DNA of 22,648 nucleotides from an uncultured Clostridia bacterium (GCA_934169925.1 CAKPOO010000013.1:1-22648), one strand, 5' to 3'. Shown: positions 5,600 to 14,149, numbered from the stretch's first letter. Numbers and translations: made by a program. The notes: generated by a model from the letters alone, not told the origin.

Positions 5600-7318
5600 T
5601 TACTTTTCAATTTCGTATAAGTTTTTATATTCTAAACATTTTTTCATAAGTTCATTATGTTTACCACTAGCAATAATACCATGATTATCTAAAACAAAAA
5701 TACAATCTGAATCAATAATTGTACTTAATCTATGTGCTACAATTATTACTGTATGATCTTTTGATAATATTTTAATAATATTTTTTATTTTTTCTTGGTT
5801 GCTATTATCTAAAGAACTTGTTGCCTCATCAAACAAAATTATTTTTGATTTTTTTATTAAGGCTCTTGCTATAGCTAATCTTTGTCTTTGACCACCACTT
5901 AGTATTACTCCATTTTCACCTACTATAGTATCATATCCATCTTTCATTTTTATAATAACATCATGTAACTTAACTTTCTTACAAACCTCTTCTATTTCTT
6001 CATCTGAAGCTTTAGAGTTTGCAAGTCTTATGTTTTCTTTTATTGATAAGTTGAAAATATATGGTGATTGTGAAACTATTGAAATATTATTTTTTATTGT
6101 TTCTTCTGATAAAGTATTAATGTCATATTTATCTATTAATATCTCACCACTACTTGCACTATAACTTTTATTTATTAATTTTAGTATAGTAGATTTTCCT
6201 TCTCCACTCTTACCAACAATAGCTACCATATTATTACAATTTATTTTAAAACTAAGATTTTCAAATAAACTATTAGAATCATATTTGAAATTTACATTTT
6301 TAAATTCAATTGAACCTTTTAGATTTTCAACGTTTAAATTTCCATATGTTTCTTTAGTAAATGATTCGTATGTAATTATGTCAAAAACTCTTTTTGCTGA
6401 TACTTTTCCATCTGCTAATTTTTCTCTTATTTCAGATATATATGTTATTAAATTTAATACTTTTCCTTTATACAAGAAAATAATTAAAAATGAACTTACT
6501 TCTAATGAATTATTTATAATAAAATAAACTGATATTATTATAAATATAAGATCTAAAATATGTTGGAAACTACTAATCCATCTATTCCAAGTTCTTCTTG
6601 TATGTATACTTTTTATTTCAGCTTTAATTGTATCTGATTGCTTTTTATATACATCTTTTAAAACAACTGATTTTAAATTAAGATCTTTTATTTCTCTAAT
6701 TCCTCTTATAACATCAGTATATAAACCAACTACTTTTTCATCTTTTTCTTTGTAATCTAGTTTTACTTTTTTATAATAAAATAATTTCTTAGATGTTAAA
6801 ATATATATTAATATTACATTTAAAATTAAATATATACCTAAAAATTTATTAAGAAAAATTACATAAATTATAAAGCTAACATTAAGAATAACTCCTGATA
6901 AATCATCAGTTATATAATCAAATAATTCTGATAATTCTGTTGTATCTTTATTAAGTCTTGATATAAAAATACCTGAATTTGTGTTATCAAAGTTTTTCAC
7001 TTCAAAATTTGTCAAACTTTTTAACATATCGCTTTTTAAATCAAAATTTACTTTACCATTTAACTTTAAAACTGCTCTTGACCATAAATTAGTAACAATT
7101 TCAATTATAATTCTTAACACTGCTAAAAATATAGCTACTTTCAATATTTGATTTTTATCGAAATTTTCAAAATATCCAAGCATTTTGCCTTCATATATTG
7201 GCGATAATAATGATATACCGGCATATCCAAAACTTAATACAATTACCATTATAGATAAAAGTTTATATTTTTTGTAATAATTAAATAACTTACTTAAATT
7301 ACTAGATTTATTATTCAT
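5600..7318 (-). CDS. ABC exporter half-transporter (fused permease and ATPase)
   Basis: A 572-residue type IV (MsbA/MdlB-like) exporter. About six membrane helices fill residues 15 to 310. The ATPase domain follows from about 336: Walker A GKSGEGKST (369-377), Q-loop VSQSPYIF, signature LSGGQRQR (473-480), Walker B IILFDEATSSLD (about 493-504) and switch histidine VAHRLS (H529). All catalytic residues are present, so it should work as a homodimer, or with a partner encoded elsewhere, exporting lipid, peptide or drug from the cytoplasm. No adjacent peptide precursor or second half-transporter was found. The ATG at 7318 is chosen because AAAGGAG lies five bases upstream; 23 more open codons upstream lack one and run into the terminator of the neighbouring gene. 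Confidence 0.93.
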   Translation of the reverse strand: MNNKSSNLSKLFNYYKKYKLLSIMVIVLSFGYAGISLLSPIYEGKMLGYFENFDKNQILKVAIFLAVLRIIIEIVTNLWSRAVLKLNGKVNFDLKSDMLKSLTNFEVKNFDNTNSGIFISRLNKDTTELSELFDYITDDLSGVILNVSFIIYVIFLNKFLGIYLILNVILIYILTSKKLFYYKKVKLDYKEKDEKVVGLYTDVIRGIREIKDLNLKSVVLKDVYKKQSDTIKAEIKSIHTRRTWNRWISSFQHILDLIFIIISVYFIINNSLEVSSFLIIFLYKGKVLNLITYISEIREKLADGKVSAKRVFDIITYESFTKETYGNLNVENLKGSIEFKNVNFKYDSNSLFENLSFKINCNNMVAIVGKSGEGKSTILKLINKSYSASSGEILIDKYDINTLSEETIKNNISIVSQSPYIFNLSIKENIRLANSKASDEEIEEVCKKVKLHDVIIKMKDGYDTIVGENGVILSGGQRQRLAIARALIKKSKIILFDEATSSLDNSNQEKIKNIIKILSKDHTVIIVAHRLSTIIDSDCIFVLDNHGIIASGKHNELMKKCLEYKNLYEIEK

Positions 7319-7378
7319 CTTAACTCCTTTTGTAAAATATCTTGTAAAAATAATTCTACTACAAATAAAGAAAAAGAC

Positions 7379-7402
7379 AAACTCCACTAAAAAGTGGAGC
7401 TT
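7379..7402 (-). terminator. Terminator of the 7418 gene
   Basis: CTCCACT-AAAA-AGTGGAG hairpin (7382-7388 with 7393-7399), followed on the minus strand by TTTGTCTTTTTC. It separates this gene from the ABC transporter. Confidence 0.85.
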
Positions 7403-7417
7403 GTTAACGTTCCTATA

Positions 7418-7846
7418 TTATTCTTTTTCTTTATACAGCCTTACCGTTGAAACGTGAAACCCATTTTCAAAAGCAATATATGTAAAACTGTCCTTTGTAA
7501 AATCAGAAGTTGTTTCTGGGTATTCAATAATTTCAAAAGCTTTTACAAGAGGTAGCACGTTAGAATTTATCTGTGATAATACCTCAGCAATACTTGGTTT
7601 AAAAAATCCATAATAGCCATACCCATGCAAACAAGGAAAATCTTTTCCTTCTATAACCTCAAGTTCATTTTCTAAAACCTCATCACCTATATTTTTCTCA
7701 AATAAAAAACTAACCTGAGTAAGTTCATTTGTAGTAAAATTTCTAAAATAATGTAACTTTCCATCTACATTAATTACAGGCTTTATATGTTCGTACCGTT
7801 TTTGTAGCTCCTCATAAGAAATTTCTGGAATTGACATTTTAAACAT
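7418..7846 (-). CDS. Unknown soluble protein
   Basis: A 142-residue cytoplasmic protein with no signal or membrane helix. The ATG lies seven bases after GGAGG. Visible features: an N-terminal helix (YEELQKRYEHIK), a short beta hairpin (KLHYFRNFTTNELTQVSF), an aromatic/glycine patch (LHGYGYYGFFKPSIAEVLSQI) and a C-terminal beta pattern (FHVSTVRLYKEKE). I do not recognise the family. It lies 47 bases after the small membrane protein gene and ends at a strong terminator, so it is probably the third gene of an operon that begins with the acetyltransferase. Confidence 0.75.
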   Translation of the reverse strand: MFKMSIPEISYEELQKRYEHIKPVINVDGKLHYFRNFTTNELTQVSFLFEKNIGDEVLENELEVIEGKDFPCLHGYGYYGFFKPSIAEVLSQINSNVLPLVKAFEIIEYPETTSDFTKDSFTYIAFENGFHVSTVRLYKEKE

Positions 7847-7893
7847 AGTTCTACCTCCAAATTATTAAATTATGGTTTAATATAACATAACAG

Positions 7894-8331
7894 TTAAATT
7901 TTAACACAATTTGTATAAAAGTCAATATCTTTTAGCAAAGTGATTTTTTTTGTATATCTATAAACAATCAAATAAAATATAATTAGTAACGATATACCTA
8001 AAAAAAGTACACCTATTTTATCTAGATTATATCCATTTTCCTTAATATAATCTCCTAAACTACCTAAATCAAATTTTCCTTCTGTAATATACAAATTTTC
8101 TGCTTTAGAAGAAATGTGATATATAGTAAGTTTACCAGAATTCCATCCTTGTCCTAATATAATTTTTGTAACATCTTTAGTATTTTCTACTTCTCCTTTT
8201 AAAAGATTTTCTACTAAATCTCTATTTTTAGCATTAACATTTAACAAATATCCCTCTTTACTAAAAAGTAAAAAAGAAAAAATAATTCCTACAACGCAAA
8301 TAACAAAAAGTACATAATTTACTTTTTTCAC
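7894..8331 (-). CDS. Small membrane protein with extracytoplasmic domain
   Basis: A 145-residue protein with an N-terminal membrane helix (about 7-23), a central soluble domain of about 75 residues rich in beta pattern (GKLTIYHISSKAENLYITEG), a second helix (about 105-124, VLFLGISLLIIFYLIVYRY) and a short basic cytoplasmic tail. The central part is probably outside. I do not know the family. The start is the GTG at 8331, eight bases after AGAGG; a GTG three codons earlier overlaps that site and is unlikely. It lies 15 bases from the acetyltransferase stop, clearly in the same operon. Confidence 0.75.
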   Translation of the reverse strand: MKKVNYVLFVICVVGIIFSFLLFSKEGYLLNVNAKNRDLVENLLKGEVENTKDVTKIILGQGWNSGKLTIYHISSKAENLYITEGKFDLGSLGDYIKENGYNLDKIGVLFLGISLLIIFYLIVYRYTKKITLLKDIDFYTNCVKI

Positions 8332-8346
8332 ACTAATCACCTCTTA

Positions 8347-8901
8347 CTATATTTTTTTAATAACTTTACAAGGATTTCCAACTGCTACACTATTTTCTGG
8401 AATATCTTTATTTACAACACTTCCTGCTCCAATTACAACATTATCTCCAATAGTTACACCTGGAAGTACAATAACATTTCCACCAATCCATACATTATTT
8501 CCAATTTTTAAAGGTTTTGCATATTCTAATCCCTTATTTCTAGTTTCAAAGTCAAGTGGATGCCCTGCTGTATAAAAACCACAATTAGGTGCTACAAAAA
8601 CATTATCACCAAACTCTACTTTAGCACAGTCTAATATTGTACAATTGTGATTCATATAAAAATTTTCACCAACAGAAATATTATAACCATAATCACACCA
8701 AAAATTTTGCTCAACAGTTATTTCATTTCCTGTTTTTCCAAATATTTTTTTAATTAATTTATTTTTACCCTCAATATCTGATGGCTTTAAATTATTGTAT
8801 TCAAAACATAAATCTTTAACTTTATATCTATCTTTTATTAAACTTTCATCAAAATTTGCATCATATAACATTCCTGCTAACATTTTTCCTTTTTCTGACA
8901 T
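8347..8901 (-). CDS. Maltose/galactoside-type O-acetyltransferase
   Basis: A 184-residue LacA/Maa-type enzyme that moves acetyl from acetyl-CoA to a sugar hydroxyl. The N-terminal Mac domain (SEKGKMLAGMLYDANFDESL) is followed by a left-handed beta helix of hexapeptide repeats (about 60-180). The catalytic histidine is H114 in YTAGHPLD, and the acetyl-CoA region shows NNVWIGGNVIVLPGVTIGDN and the usual end NSVAVGNPCKVIKKI. All expected motifs and the family length are present. The exact sugar is unknown. The ATG follows AGGAG, and the promoter at 8943-8971 drives it as first gene of a likely three-gene operon. Confidence 0.92.
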   Translation of the reverse strand: MSEKGKMLAGMLYDANFDESLIKDRYKVKDLCFEYNNLKPSDIEGKNKLIKKIFGKTGNEITVEQNFWCDYGYNISVGENFYMNHNCTILDCAKVEFGDNVFVAPNCGFYTAGHPLDFETRNKGLEYAKPLKIGNNVWIGGNVIVLPGVTIGDNVVIGAGSVVNKDIPENSVAVGNPCKVIKKI

Positions 8902-8942
8902 AAAAATCTCCTAATAAATATTATAACTTATTTATTTTAAGT

Positions 8943-8971
8943 ATTATACTACAAAATTAAATGTTTTTCTA
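8943..8971 (-). promoter_or_regulatory. Promoter of the acetyltransferase operon
   Basis: Minus strand: TAGAAA (8971-8966), 17 bases, TATAAT (8948-8943). The -10 is consensus, the -35 weak. Confidence 0.5.
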
Positions 8972-8990
8972 TATAAAAGTATTACTATAA

Positions 8991-9023
8991 TATAAAAAGG
9001 GACCCACAAAACTGTGAATCCCT
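8991..9023 (-). terminator. Terminator of the 9031 gene
   Basis: AGGGA...TCCCT and CACA...TGTG arms with a two-base internal mismatch, followed on the minus strand by CCTTTTTATA. It begins eight bases past the stop codon. Confidence 0.82.
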
Positions 9024-9030
9024 AAAAAAC

Positions 9031-9282
9031 TTACGCTTCTTCAATTAAAATGTCATCTGCAAACGGCATATTAGTTGCACCCATAAAAAGTTCTTTTCCA
9101 AAAATATTCATAACCTGCCAAAGCATCATTTTAGAATATCCTTTTTCATCTACTTCAGGTGGTACAAACTCAGAATCACTCTTAGTCTCTTCTGAAATTC
9201 TTTCATGATTACTTCTAAGTATTTCTAAGCCATAGTCTGTAAGTTTAATCCGTACATAGCTATTTATATTCAAAGCTACCAT
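9031..9282 (-). CDS. Small orphan protein
   Basis: An 83-residue soluble acidic protein (SYVRIKLTDYGLEILRSN at the start, WQVMNIFGKELFMG and a short PFADDILIEEA tail at the end). The arrangement of a 'VRIKLTDYG' strand then a helix, and a conserved-looking W-x-VMNIFGK helix, resembles small uncharacterised proteins seen in mobile or phage-like regions, but no phage gene is near, so I assign no function. The ATG follows AGGAGG. It is monocistronic: an extended -10 (TGTTATAAT, minus strand 9345-9337) is upstream and a strong terminator downstream. Confidence 0.72.
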   Translation of the reverse strand: MVALNINSYVRIKLTDYGLEILRSNHERISEETKSDSEFVPPEVDEKGYSKMMLWQVMNIFGKELFMGATNMPFADDILIEEA

Positions 9283-9350
9283 ATAAATCCTCCTAACTTA
9301 AAAATTATTTTTTGTCTCAAATTTTAGTACACATATATTATAACATATAT

Positions 9351-9386
9351 TAAAAATAAAAACAATACGGAGAAATCCTCCGTATT
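9351..9386 (-). terminator. Terminator of the LemA-DUF2207 operon
   Basis: Perfect 9-bp stem AATACGGAG / CTCCGTATT with a 5-base loop, followed on the minus strand by GTTTTTATTTTT. It lies 10 bases past the stop. Confidence 0.92.
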
Positions 9387-9395
9387 TTTATACTT

Positions 9396-11366
9396 CTACC
9401 AAGAGCTACCTCCGCCACCGCCGGAGCCGCCTCCAGAAAATCCTCCACCTGAGAATCCTCCACCGCCTGAAGATGAAGAACTATCACTAGATGGTGGTGA
9501 AGATGTCATAGCTGATTGGGCAGAAGAAATTGTTCTATTCATAGCTGTGCCAAAAGTCACAACATCAAAAGCATCAGGACTACAGTACCAATCCGGTTCT
9601 TTTAATGATATTGTTTCAAACTTTTTGATCCATTTATCTGATACACCTAAAACATAAGTATATGGTAAAATATCATAAAAATAATTTGGATTTTCCATAA
9701 CCATAGCTTCTAATCTATCTTTTTGAGCTGTCATTAAAAAATTTTTAAATCCCTTTATTTTTCCTAACATTTCAGTTCCATATTTTGTTCTTTTTGGTAA
9801 GTAAATCAAGCATTCAACCATACCAATTATACATACAATTCCAATAATATATCCAACAAAATATGTTGTACTTTGTAGTAAAGCTGGTAATACCATAGAT
9901 ACACAAGGCATTCCACCAAAGCCTAATCCCCATACAAGTCCAAATATCTTTTCAGAAATATTTTTACCACCAAGTAAAAGATAAAATAACACTGAAAAAC
10001 CAATTCCAGGGAATAATAAAGCAATCATTAAATCTTCAGTAGTACCACTATCCATCATACATGGTACTGTAATAAGTATAAATGTTAAAATCATCATTAT
10101 AACAATTATAAATTTCTTATTTAAAGATGTTTTTTCAAATATTTCTTCTTTATTTTGACTACTGTTAACATTACTTAAAATCCTACTATTTGTTACATAA
10201 AATTCATTATATAACATCTTATCAGAAACTTCATTACTAGCCCAGAATAATCCATTTAAAAATGTTCTTTCATTTTCATCATTCCCATCATAAGGTTTTA
10301 ATTTTCTTATTATAAATTTACTATGTTTATATAATTTACTATATGACTCTCCATCTACTTGTGTCTTAGGATCAATTATTTCTAAATAACCCTTATTAGC
10401 TAAATATATTAATAATGATGTTACATCTTTATTTTCTGCTTTTCCTTTATATAAAAATCCAACATCCAAACTGTTTAATCCTTCTGGTGGATAAAATTCA
10501 ACAGTTTCAACAACTTTGTCATCACGACCATATTTATGCCATATCAAAATTGAAATAATTAAAAATATAACAGGTATAACATAAATAAGATTTTCCATTA
10601 TTATTTCTAATAAAGTAGGCTTTGTAAAATATCCTTCTGGTAATTCACATCTTACAGTTAAAGCATTTTTTTTATTTAAAATGCCATTATAACTACCTGT
10701 TATTGTATTACCATTTACTGTATATGTTACATTTTTACTGTTTATTGTACCATAGGCACCAGCAGAAAATCCTAATTTACTTGCATCAAATTCTTTAGGC
10801 ATAGTAATTGAAAAAGTTATATTTCCAATTACAGTATCCCACTGATCACCAATTATATTAAAATATAATTCATCGTAATCTTTTGATGGATCTTCTCCTA
10901 ATTTGTAAGTATAACTTATTTTATAATCTTGTTTACCAGTTACAGTGTAATCTGCTGAACCTATCTTTAACTTACAAACTCCGTCTTCATTTGTTCTTGT
11001 ATAATCTTCATCAACACTTATATTTCTTATTTTAGCATGATTAGTTGATGTAGTACCATCTAATCTTTTAACTGTATTTTTTAGTGGTATATTTCTTATT
11101 ATTCCATGCTTTGGAGAATTAAAATATGCGCTAATAGTTTCTGTTATATAAAAAGTGTTATTTTCTTTTACATCTATATTAACATCATATTTGTCAATAA
11201 CATAGTCATATGATTTATAACTACTAATTTGACTAGGTGTTAAATTTTCTGTATCGTTAATTAAAGAATAATCATTTGTTACAGCATTAATTTTTGCTGG
11301 ATAAAAAAGTACAAAGAATAGCAAAATTACAAAAACTAAGGATAACTTTTTTATATTTGTTTTCAT
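9396..11366 (-). CDS. DUF2207 family membrane protein with Gly/Ser-rich tail
   Basis: A 656-residue membrane protein. Residues 8-28 are a signal sequence. Residues about 50-245 are an extracytoplasmic beta-rich domain (DYVIDKYDVNIDVKENNTF, then HGIIRNIPLKN), the hallmark of DUF2207. A membrane helix at 258-276 leads to a cytoplasmic linker with EFYPPEGLNSLDVGFLYKG and a winged-helix-like segment, and then to a second hydrophobic block (about 418-466 and 487-523). After a conserved KGFKNFLMTA and DRLEAM segment the protein ends in a serine run, then glycine repeats and GGGSSW. Family function is unknown; such proteins commonly sit beside LemA, as here, 13 bases downstream of it. The ATG follows GGAGG. 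Confidence 0.92.
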   Translation of the reverse strand: MKTNIKKLSLVFVILLFFVLFYPAKINAVTNDYSLINDTENLTPSQISSYKSYDYVIDKYDVNIDVKENNTFYITETISAYFNSPKHGIIRNIPLKNTVKRLDGTTSTNHAKIRNISVDEDYTRTNEDGVCKLKIGSADYTVTGKQDYKISYTYKLGEDPSKDYDELYFNIIGDQWDTVIGNITFSITMPKEFDASKLGFSAGAYGTINSKNVTYTVNGNTITGSYNGILNKKNALTVRCELPEGYFTKPTLLEIIMENLIYVIPVIFLIISILIWHKYGRDDKVVETVEFYPPEGLNSLDVGFLYKGKAENKDVTSLLIYLANKGYLEIIDPKTQVDGESYSKLYKHSKFIIRKLKPYDGNDENERTFLNGLFWASNEVSDKMLYNEFYVTNSRILSNVNSSQNKEEIFEKTSLNKKFIIVIMMILTFILITVPCMMDSGTTEDLMIALLFPGIGFSVLFYLLLGGKNISEKIFGLVWGLGFGGMPCVSMVLPALLQSTTYFVGYIIGIVCIIGMVECLIYLPKRTKYGTEMLGKIKGFKNFLMTAQKDRLEAMVMENPNYFYDILPYTYVLGVSDKWIKKFETISLKEPDWYCSPDAFDVVTFGTAMNRTISSAQSAMTSSPPSSDSSSSSGGGGFSGGGFSGGGSGGGGGSSW

Positions 11367-11379
11367 ATTACCTCCAAAA

Positions 11380-11928
11380 TTAAAATTGTACTTTTACATT
11401 TTCTCTTTCATTTGCACTTGCTTCAAACATAGCTTTTGATTTAAATCCAAATAAATTTGCAAAAATATTGCTTGGGAACATTTCAACTTTATTGTTAAAC
11501 ATTCTAACAACTCCGTTATAATATTTTCTTGAGTTTGCAATATCTTCTTCAACTTTTGTTAATTGATTACTTAAATCTCTAAAATTTTCATTTGCTTTTA
11601 ACTCTGGATATGCTTCAGCTAAAGCCATAATTTTAGTAATACCATTTGAAATTTGTTCATTTTTCTTGATTTTTTCATCATCAGACATATTATCATATGA
11701 ACTATTTCTTAATTCTACAATTTCTTTTAAAGTATCTTTTTCATGACTTGCATATCCTTTTACAGTCTCTACAAGATTAGGAATTAAATCCCATCTTTTT
11801 TTAAGATAAACATCCATTGTAGAAAACGCTTCTTTTACTTTATTGTTTAATTGTACTAAACCATTATATACACCTAACATATAAAAAACTAATACAACAA
11901 CAATTGCAATTATAATATATATTGCCAT
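11380..11928 (-). CDS. lemA: LemA family protein
   Basis: A 182-residue LemA protein: an N-terminal membrane helix (about 3-20), then a long helical bundle with the family signature NGLVQLNNKVKEAFSTMDV, KKRWDLIPNLVETVKGYA and YPELKANENFRDLSNQLTKVE, then IANSRKYYNGVVRMFN and the end region EMFPSNIFANLFGFK. Length and order are standard. The protein is anchored in the membrane with its bundle facing one side; its role in bacteria is unsettled, and it is often paired with DUF2207 proteins or with envelope-stress genes. The ATG lies after GGGGGTG. It is the first gene of the two-gene operon with the DUF2207 gene. Confidence 0.94.
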   Translation of the reverse strand: MAIYIIIAIVVVLVFYMLGVYNGLVQLNNKVKEAFSTMDVYLKKRWDLIPNLVETVKGYASHEKDTLKEIVELRNSSYDNMSDDEKIKKNEQISNGITKIMALAEAYPELKANENFRDLSNQLTKVEEDIANSRKYYNGVVRMFNNKVEMFPSNIFANLFGFKSKAMFEASANERENVKVQF

Positions 11929-12041
11929 AAATTCACCCCCATACGAAACAATTCTATCATATAAAAATACTTTTTACTACATATTACAAAAAATTTTTTA
12001 ATTATTTATTACGTTATATTAAAAATTTTTTCATATAAAAC

Positions 12042-12067
12042 AAAAAAAGGTGGAAAAGCTCCACCTT
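12042..12067 (-). terminator. Terminator of the 12071 gene
   Basis: AAGGTGG-AAAAGCT-CCACCTT, then a run of seven T on the minus strand, directly past the stop codon. Confidence 0.88.
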
Positions 12068-12070
12068 CTT

Positions 12071-12601
12071 TTATGTTAAAGTTATAGTACCACTTGAAAC
12101 TCCTAATCCTTCGTAATTTGCATCTGTTAATTTTATAGTTTTTGTTTCTGCTATTGAATTTATAACATTAGAAACCCCTGATTGCGTACTTAATTGTGCA
12201 CTTTTTACTTCAGTTGTAAAGTTATGATCACCATCAGATGAAAGTTGTTTAAAATATATTGTTGGTGCATTTTCTGCACTATAAGGCACATTATTTAATA
12301 CTGCATTACCCTCTGAATTTGTTGTAACTACACTTCCATACTCGTTTCCATCCGCATCTGTTCTAATAAAAGTTGCTCCAACTATATTAGTACCTTGTCC
12401 ATCACTTACATTTATTGTTAAAGTACCATTTGCTGATACTGTAAAAGTATATTCTGATGTACCTGAAACAATTTCAACTGAAGTTGGATTTATAGTTGAA
12501 TTATCGTATCCAGATATATTAGCACTAACACTATATTTTCCATCTAAAATTTCTTGTGTTCCAGTTCCATCAACAATACTTATACTATATGGTCTTGCCA
12601 T
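12071..12601 (-). CDS. Beta-rich SpaA/Cna-B-like domain protein
   Basis: A 176-residue Ser/Thr-rich protein of predicted all-beta structure. It has two recognisable units: a strand-rich N-terminal unit (YSISIVDGTGTQEILDGKYSV, ending in EYTFTVSANGTLTINVSD) and a prealbumin-like unit (IVGATFIRTDADGNEYGSVV, TNSEGNAVLNNVPYS, then APTIYFKQLSSDGDHNF), where G-A-x-F and D-x-x-G-x-A-x-x-x-x-V-P are as in Cna-B/SpaA folds. There is no signal peptide, no LPXTG motif and no membrane helix, which is odd for a fold usually on cell surfaces. The ATG follows GGAAGGAG; the start overlaps the end of the upstream gene by 22 bases, so the two are coupled. Confidence 0.75.
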   Translation of the reverse strand: MARPYSISIVDGTGTQEILDGKYSVSANISGYDNSTINPTSVEIVSGTSEYTFTVSANGTLTINVSDGQGTNIVGATFIRTDADGNEYGSVVTTNSEGNAVLNNVPYSAENAPTIYFKQLSSDGDHNFTTEVKSAQLSTQSGVSNVINSIAETKTIKLTDANYEGLGVSSGTITLT

Positions 12602-12936
12602 AAATACAAAACTCCTTCCTTTACTTTTAAATTTGGATAATTTTTATCCATAACATTTACTTTGATAAAGTTAGGTTTTGAATAATAAAAATTTAGTACT
12701 ACTCTATTACAACTTAATAAATCTATACAATATTCTTTTCTTGTAGGAGATATTTTATCGTTGCAAAATTCAACAACAATGTTATAATATCTAAACTTTA
12801 AATTATCTATTTTTATTATAGTATTTGCCTTTACATATTCTGATAAAACTAAATTTCCTTTATGAAAAATGTATAATCTATACACCTCATCAGTTATTAA
12901 ATTTTCAACATTATTTTCTAAAATTAAACTTTTCAT
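12580..12936 (-). CDS. Unknown protein coupled to the beta-rich protein
   Basis: A 118-residue protein without signal or membrane helix, with alternating strands throughout (EVYRLYIFHKGNLVLSEYVK, then ANTIIKIDNLKFRYYNIVVEF and RVVLNFYY). It is likely all-beta and may be a divergent relative of its neighbour's fold, but I do not recognise it. The start is the ATG at 12936, eight bases after GGAG; a GTG three codons earlier overlaps that site. Its last seven codons overlap the start of the next gene, typical of coupled translation of partner proteins. It diverges from the 13076 gene. Confidence 0.72.
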   Translation of the reverse strand: MKSLILENNVENLITDEVYRLYIFHKGNLVLSEYVKANTIIKIDNLKFRYYNIVVEFCNDKISPTRKEYCIDLLSCNRVVLNFYYSKPNFIKVNVMDKNYPNLKVKEGVLYLWQDHIV

Positions 12937-13012
12937 ACCCCACACTCCATCTATATACTATATTAAAATTAAAAATATTAGTTACAAAAAAAGATATATT
13001 TTTTATATTAAA

Positions 13013-13041
13013 TTGAAAAATGTTTTTGTATATGTTATCAT
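13013..13041 (+). promoter_or_regulatory. Promoter of the 13076 gene
   Basis: TTGAAA (13013-13018), 17-base spacer, TATCAT (13036-13041) with TGT just before it. It lies 35 bases upstream of the start codon. Confidence 0.62.
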
Positions 13042-13075
13042 ACTTATGTTGATATATGAATATGGAGGTATATTT

Positions 13076-13582
13076 ATGAATTCAAGTAAAAGAGGACTTA
13101 GCTTATTTTCAGCTATCTTTTTATTATTTATCCTAATTATATTAGGTCTTGTTATTTATGGTCTTGTTACTTCAAGTAATAGCACTCAAGAATCAATGAA
13201 CTCTCAAAGTTTTAAAGAATTTATGGAGAAAAAAGGATATACAGTTACAGATGTTACAGGAACAATTAGTGACTCTACATATGCTTCTAGAATATACTGT
13301 GCAACAAGTGCTGATGAAAAATATAGCATTTATTTTTATGAGTTTTCTGATAACACCTATTCTTCTTTACAATATTCTACAATTAAAGCAAATTTTGATT
13401 TATTAAAAGATAAAACTTATAAAAGAACTTCAGTAAATAGAAGTAATAACGAAAGGTATACATTACAAGGTAATGGCAAGTATTATGCAGTTACAAGAAT
13501 TGAAAAAACAGTTGTATCAGTTGAAACAGATTCTACTTATGCAAAAAAAGCAAAAAGTATAATGAAAAAATTAGGATATTAA
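13076..13582 (+). CDS. Membrane-anchored extracellular protein, unknown family
   Basis: A 168-residue protein with an N-terminal Lys/Arg then one long hydrophobic helix (about 10-31, LFSAIFLLFILIILGLVIYG), a Ser/Asn linker and a soluble alpha/beta domain outside (FKEFMEKKGYTVTDVTG, YSIYFYEFSDNTYSSLQYS, and the closing block KYYAVTRIEKTVVSVETDS then a Lys-rich helix). No lipobox and no catalytic motif are seen. The ATG at 13076 is chosen because GGAGG lies seven bases upstream; the frame is open far upstream but lies over the promoter. It is a single-gene unit with a consensus promoter and a perfect terminator. Confidence 0.82.
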   Translation: MNSSKRGLSLFSAIFLLFILIILGLVIYGLVTSSNSTQESMNSQSFKEFMEKKGYTVTDVTGTISDSTYASRIYCATSADEKYSIYFYEFSDNTYSSLQYSTIKANFDLLKDKTYKRTSVNRSNNERYTLQGNGKYYAVTRIEKTVVSVETDSTYAKKAKSIMKKLGY

Positions 13583-13613
13583 AAAAAGAAATTCATACGA
13601 ATTTCTTTTTTTA
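13582..13613. terminator. Bidirectional terminator between 13076 and 13620 genes
   Basis: AAAAAAAGAAATTC-ATAC-GAATTTCTTTTTTT: a perfect stem with A-run on one side and T-run on the other, between convergent genes. Confidence 0.92.
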
Positions 13614-13619
13614 GTTTTA

Positions 13620-14072
13620 CTACTTATAGTTATCATTGATACTATTTACAAGCTGAAGTATTGATGTTACTGGTATCCACTCATCTTGAGTGTTGGCATA
13701 GTCAATTAAGCAATAATGACAATCAACAAATTTTCTACACCTTGAAGAGCCACCACCCATGCCATCTCCTGGAGCACAAAGATCTAAACTTTCCCATTCT
13801 TTTACCATTTCTTCTGGAGTAATTTTGCCACGTGAATGTATTTCATCAATTTTTTCATTTGTTAATTTCTTTATCGCAGGTGTATGTATAACGACTTCTT
13901 TTTGGTTATATTCTTTAGTATAATTATCACAATTATTACTTTCTTCATCCAATTTTAAAAAATCTTCATTAGATTTTTTCCTTTTTGCAAACTTTAAATA
14001 ACAATCAACAACAGAGATTAAAAATCCAATCAAAAACCAAAGTGAAATTAAAAATAAAATAGCTATATTCAT
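13620..14072 (-). CDS. Membrane-anchored cysteine-containing protein, unknown
   Basis: A 150-residue protein. An N-terminal hydrophobic helix (about 3-24) with a basic stretch after it (KFAKRKKS) places the rest in the cytoplasm. A Lys/Glu-rich linker follows, then an ITPEEMVKEWESLDLC helix and a glycine-rich loop (DGMGGGSSRC) leading to a compact cysteine block, RCRKFVDCHYCLIDYANTQD. The spaced cysteines (C-x6-C-x2-C) suggest metal binding or structural disulfides. I recognise no family. The ATG follows GGGGGAAT. The promoter at 14150-14178 and a hairpin leader precede it. Confidence 0.75.
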   Translation of the reverse strand: MNIAILFLISLWFLIGFLISVVDCYLKFAKRKKSNEDFLKLDEESNNCDNYTKEYNQKEVVIHTPAIKKLTNEKIDEIHSRGKITPEEMVKEWESLDLCAPGDGMGGGSSRCRKFVDCHYCLIDYANTQDEWIPVTSILQLVNSINDNYK

Positions 14073-14113
14073 ACTATTCCCCCCTTACAATAATTATTGC
14101 TAAAATAATATTT

Positions 14114-14129
14114 CTTATCAAAAGATAAG
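14114..14129. promoter_or_regulatory. Leader hairpin CTTATC-AAAA-GATAAG
   Basis: Perfect 6-bp stem with 4-base loop between the promoter and start codon of the 13620 gene. It could stabilise the transcript or act as an operator. Confidence 0.35.
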
Positions 14130-14149
14130 GTTTCAAATATTCTTAGAGT

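Noticed and set aside
9421..9470. GC-rich repeat within the AT-rich DNA
   Set aside because: It is the Gly/Ser-coding tail of the DUF2207 gene, typical of the family, not a separate repeat element.
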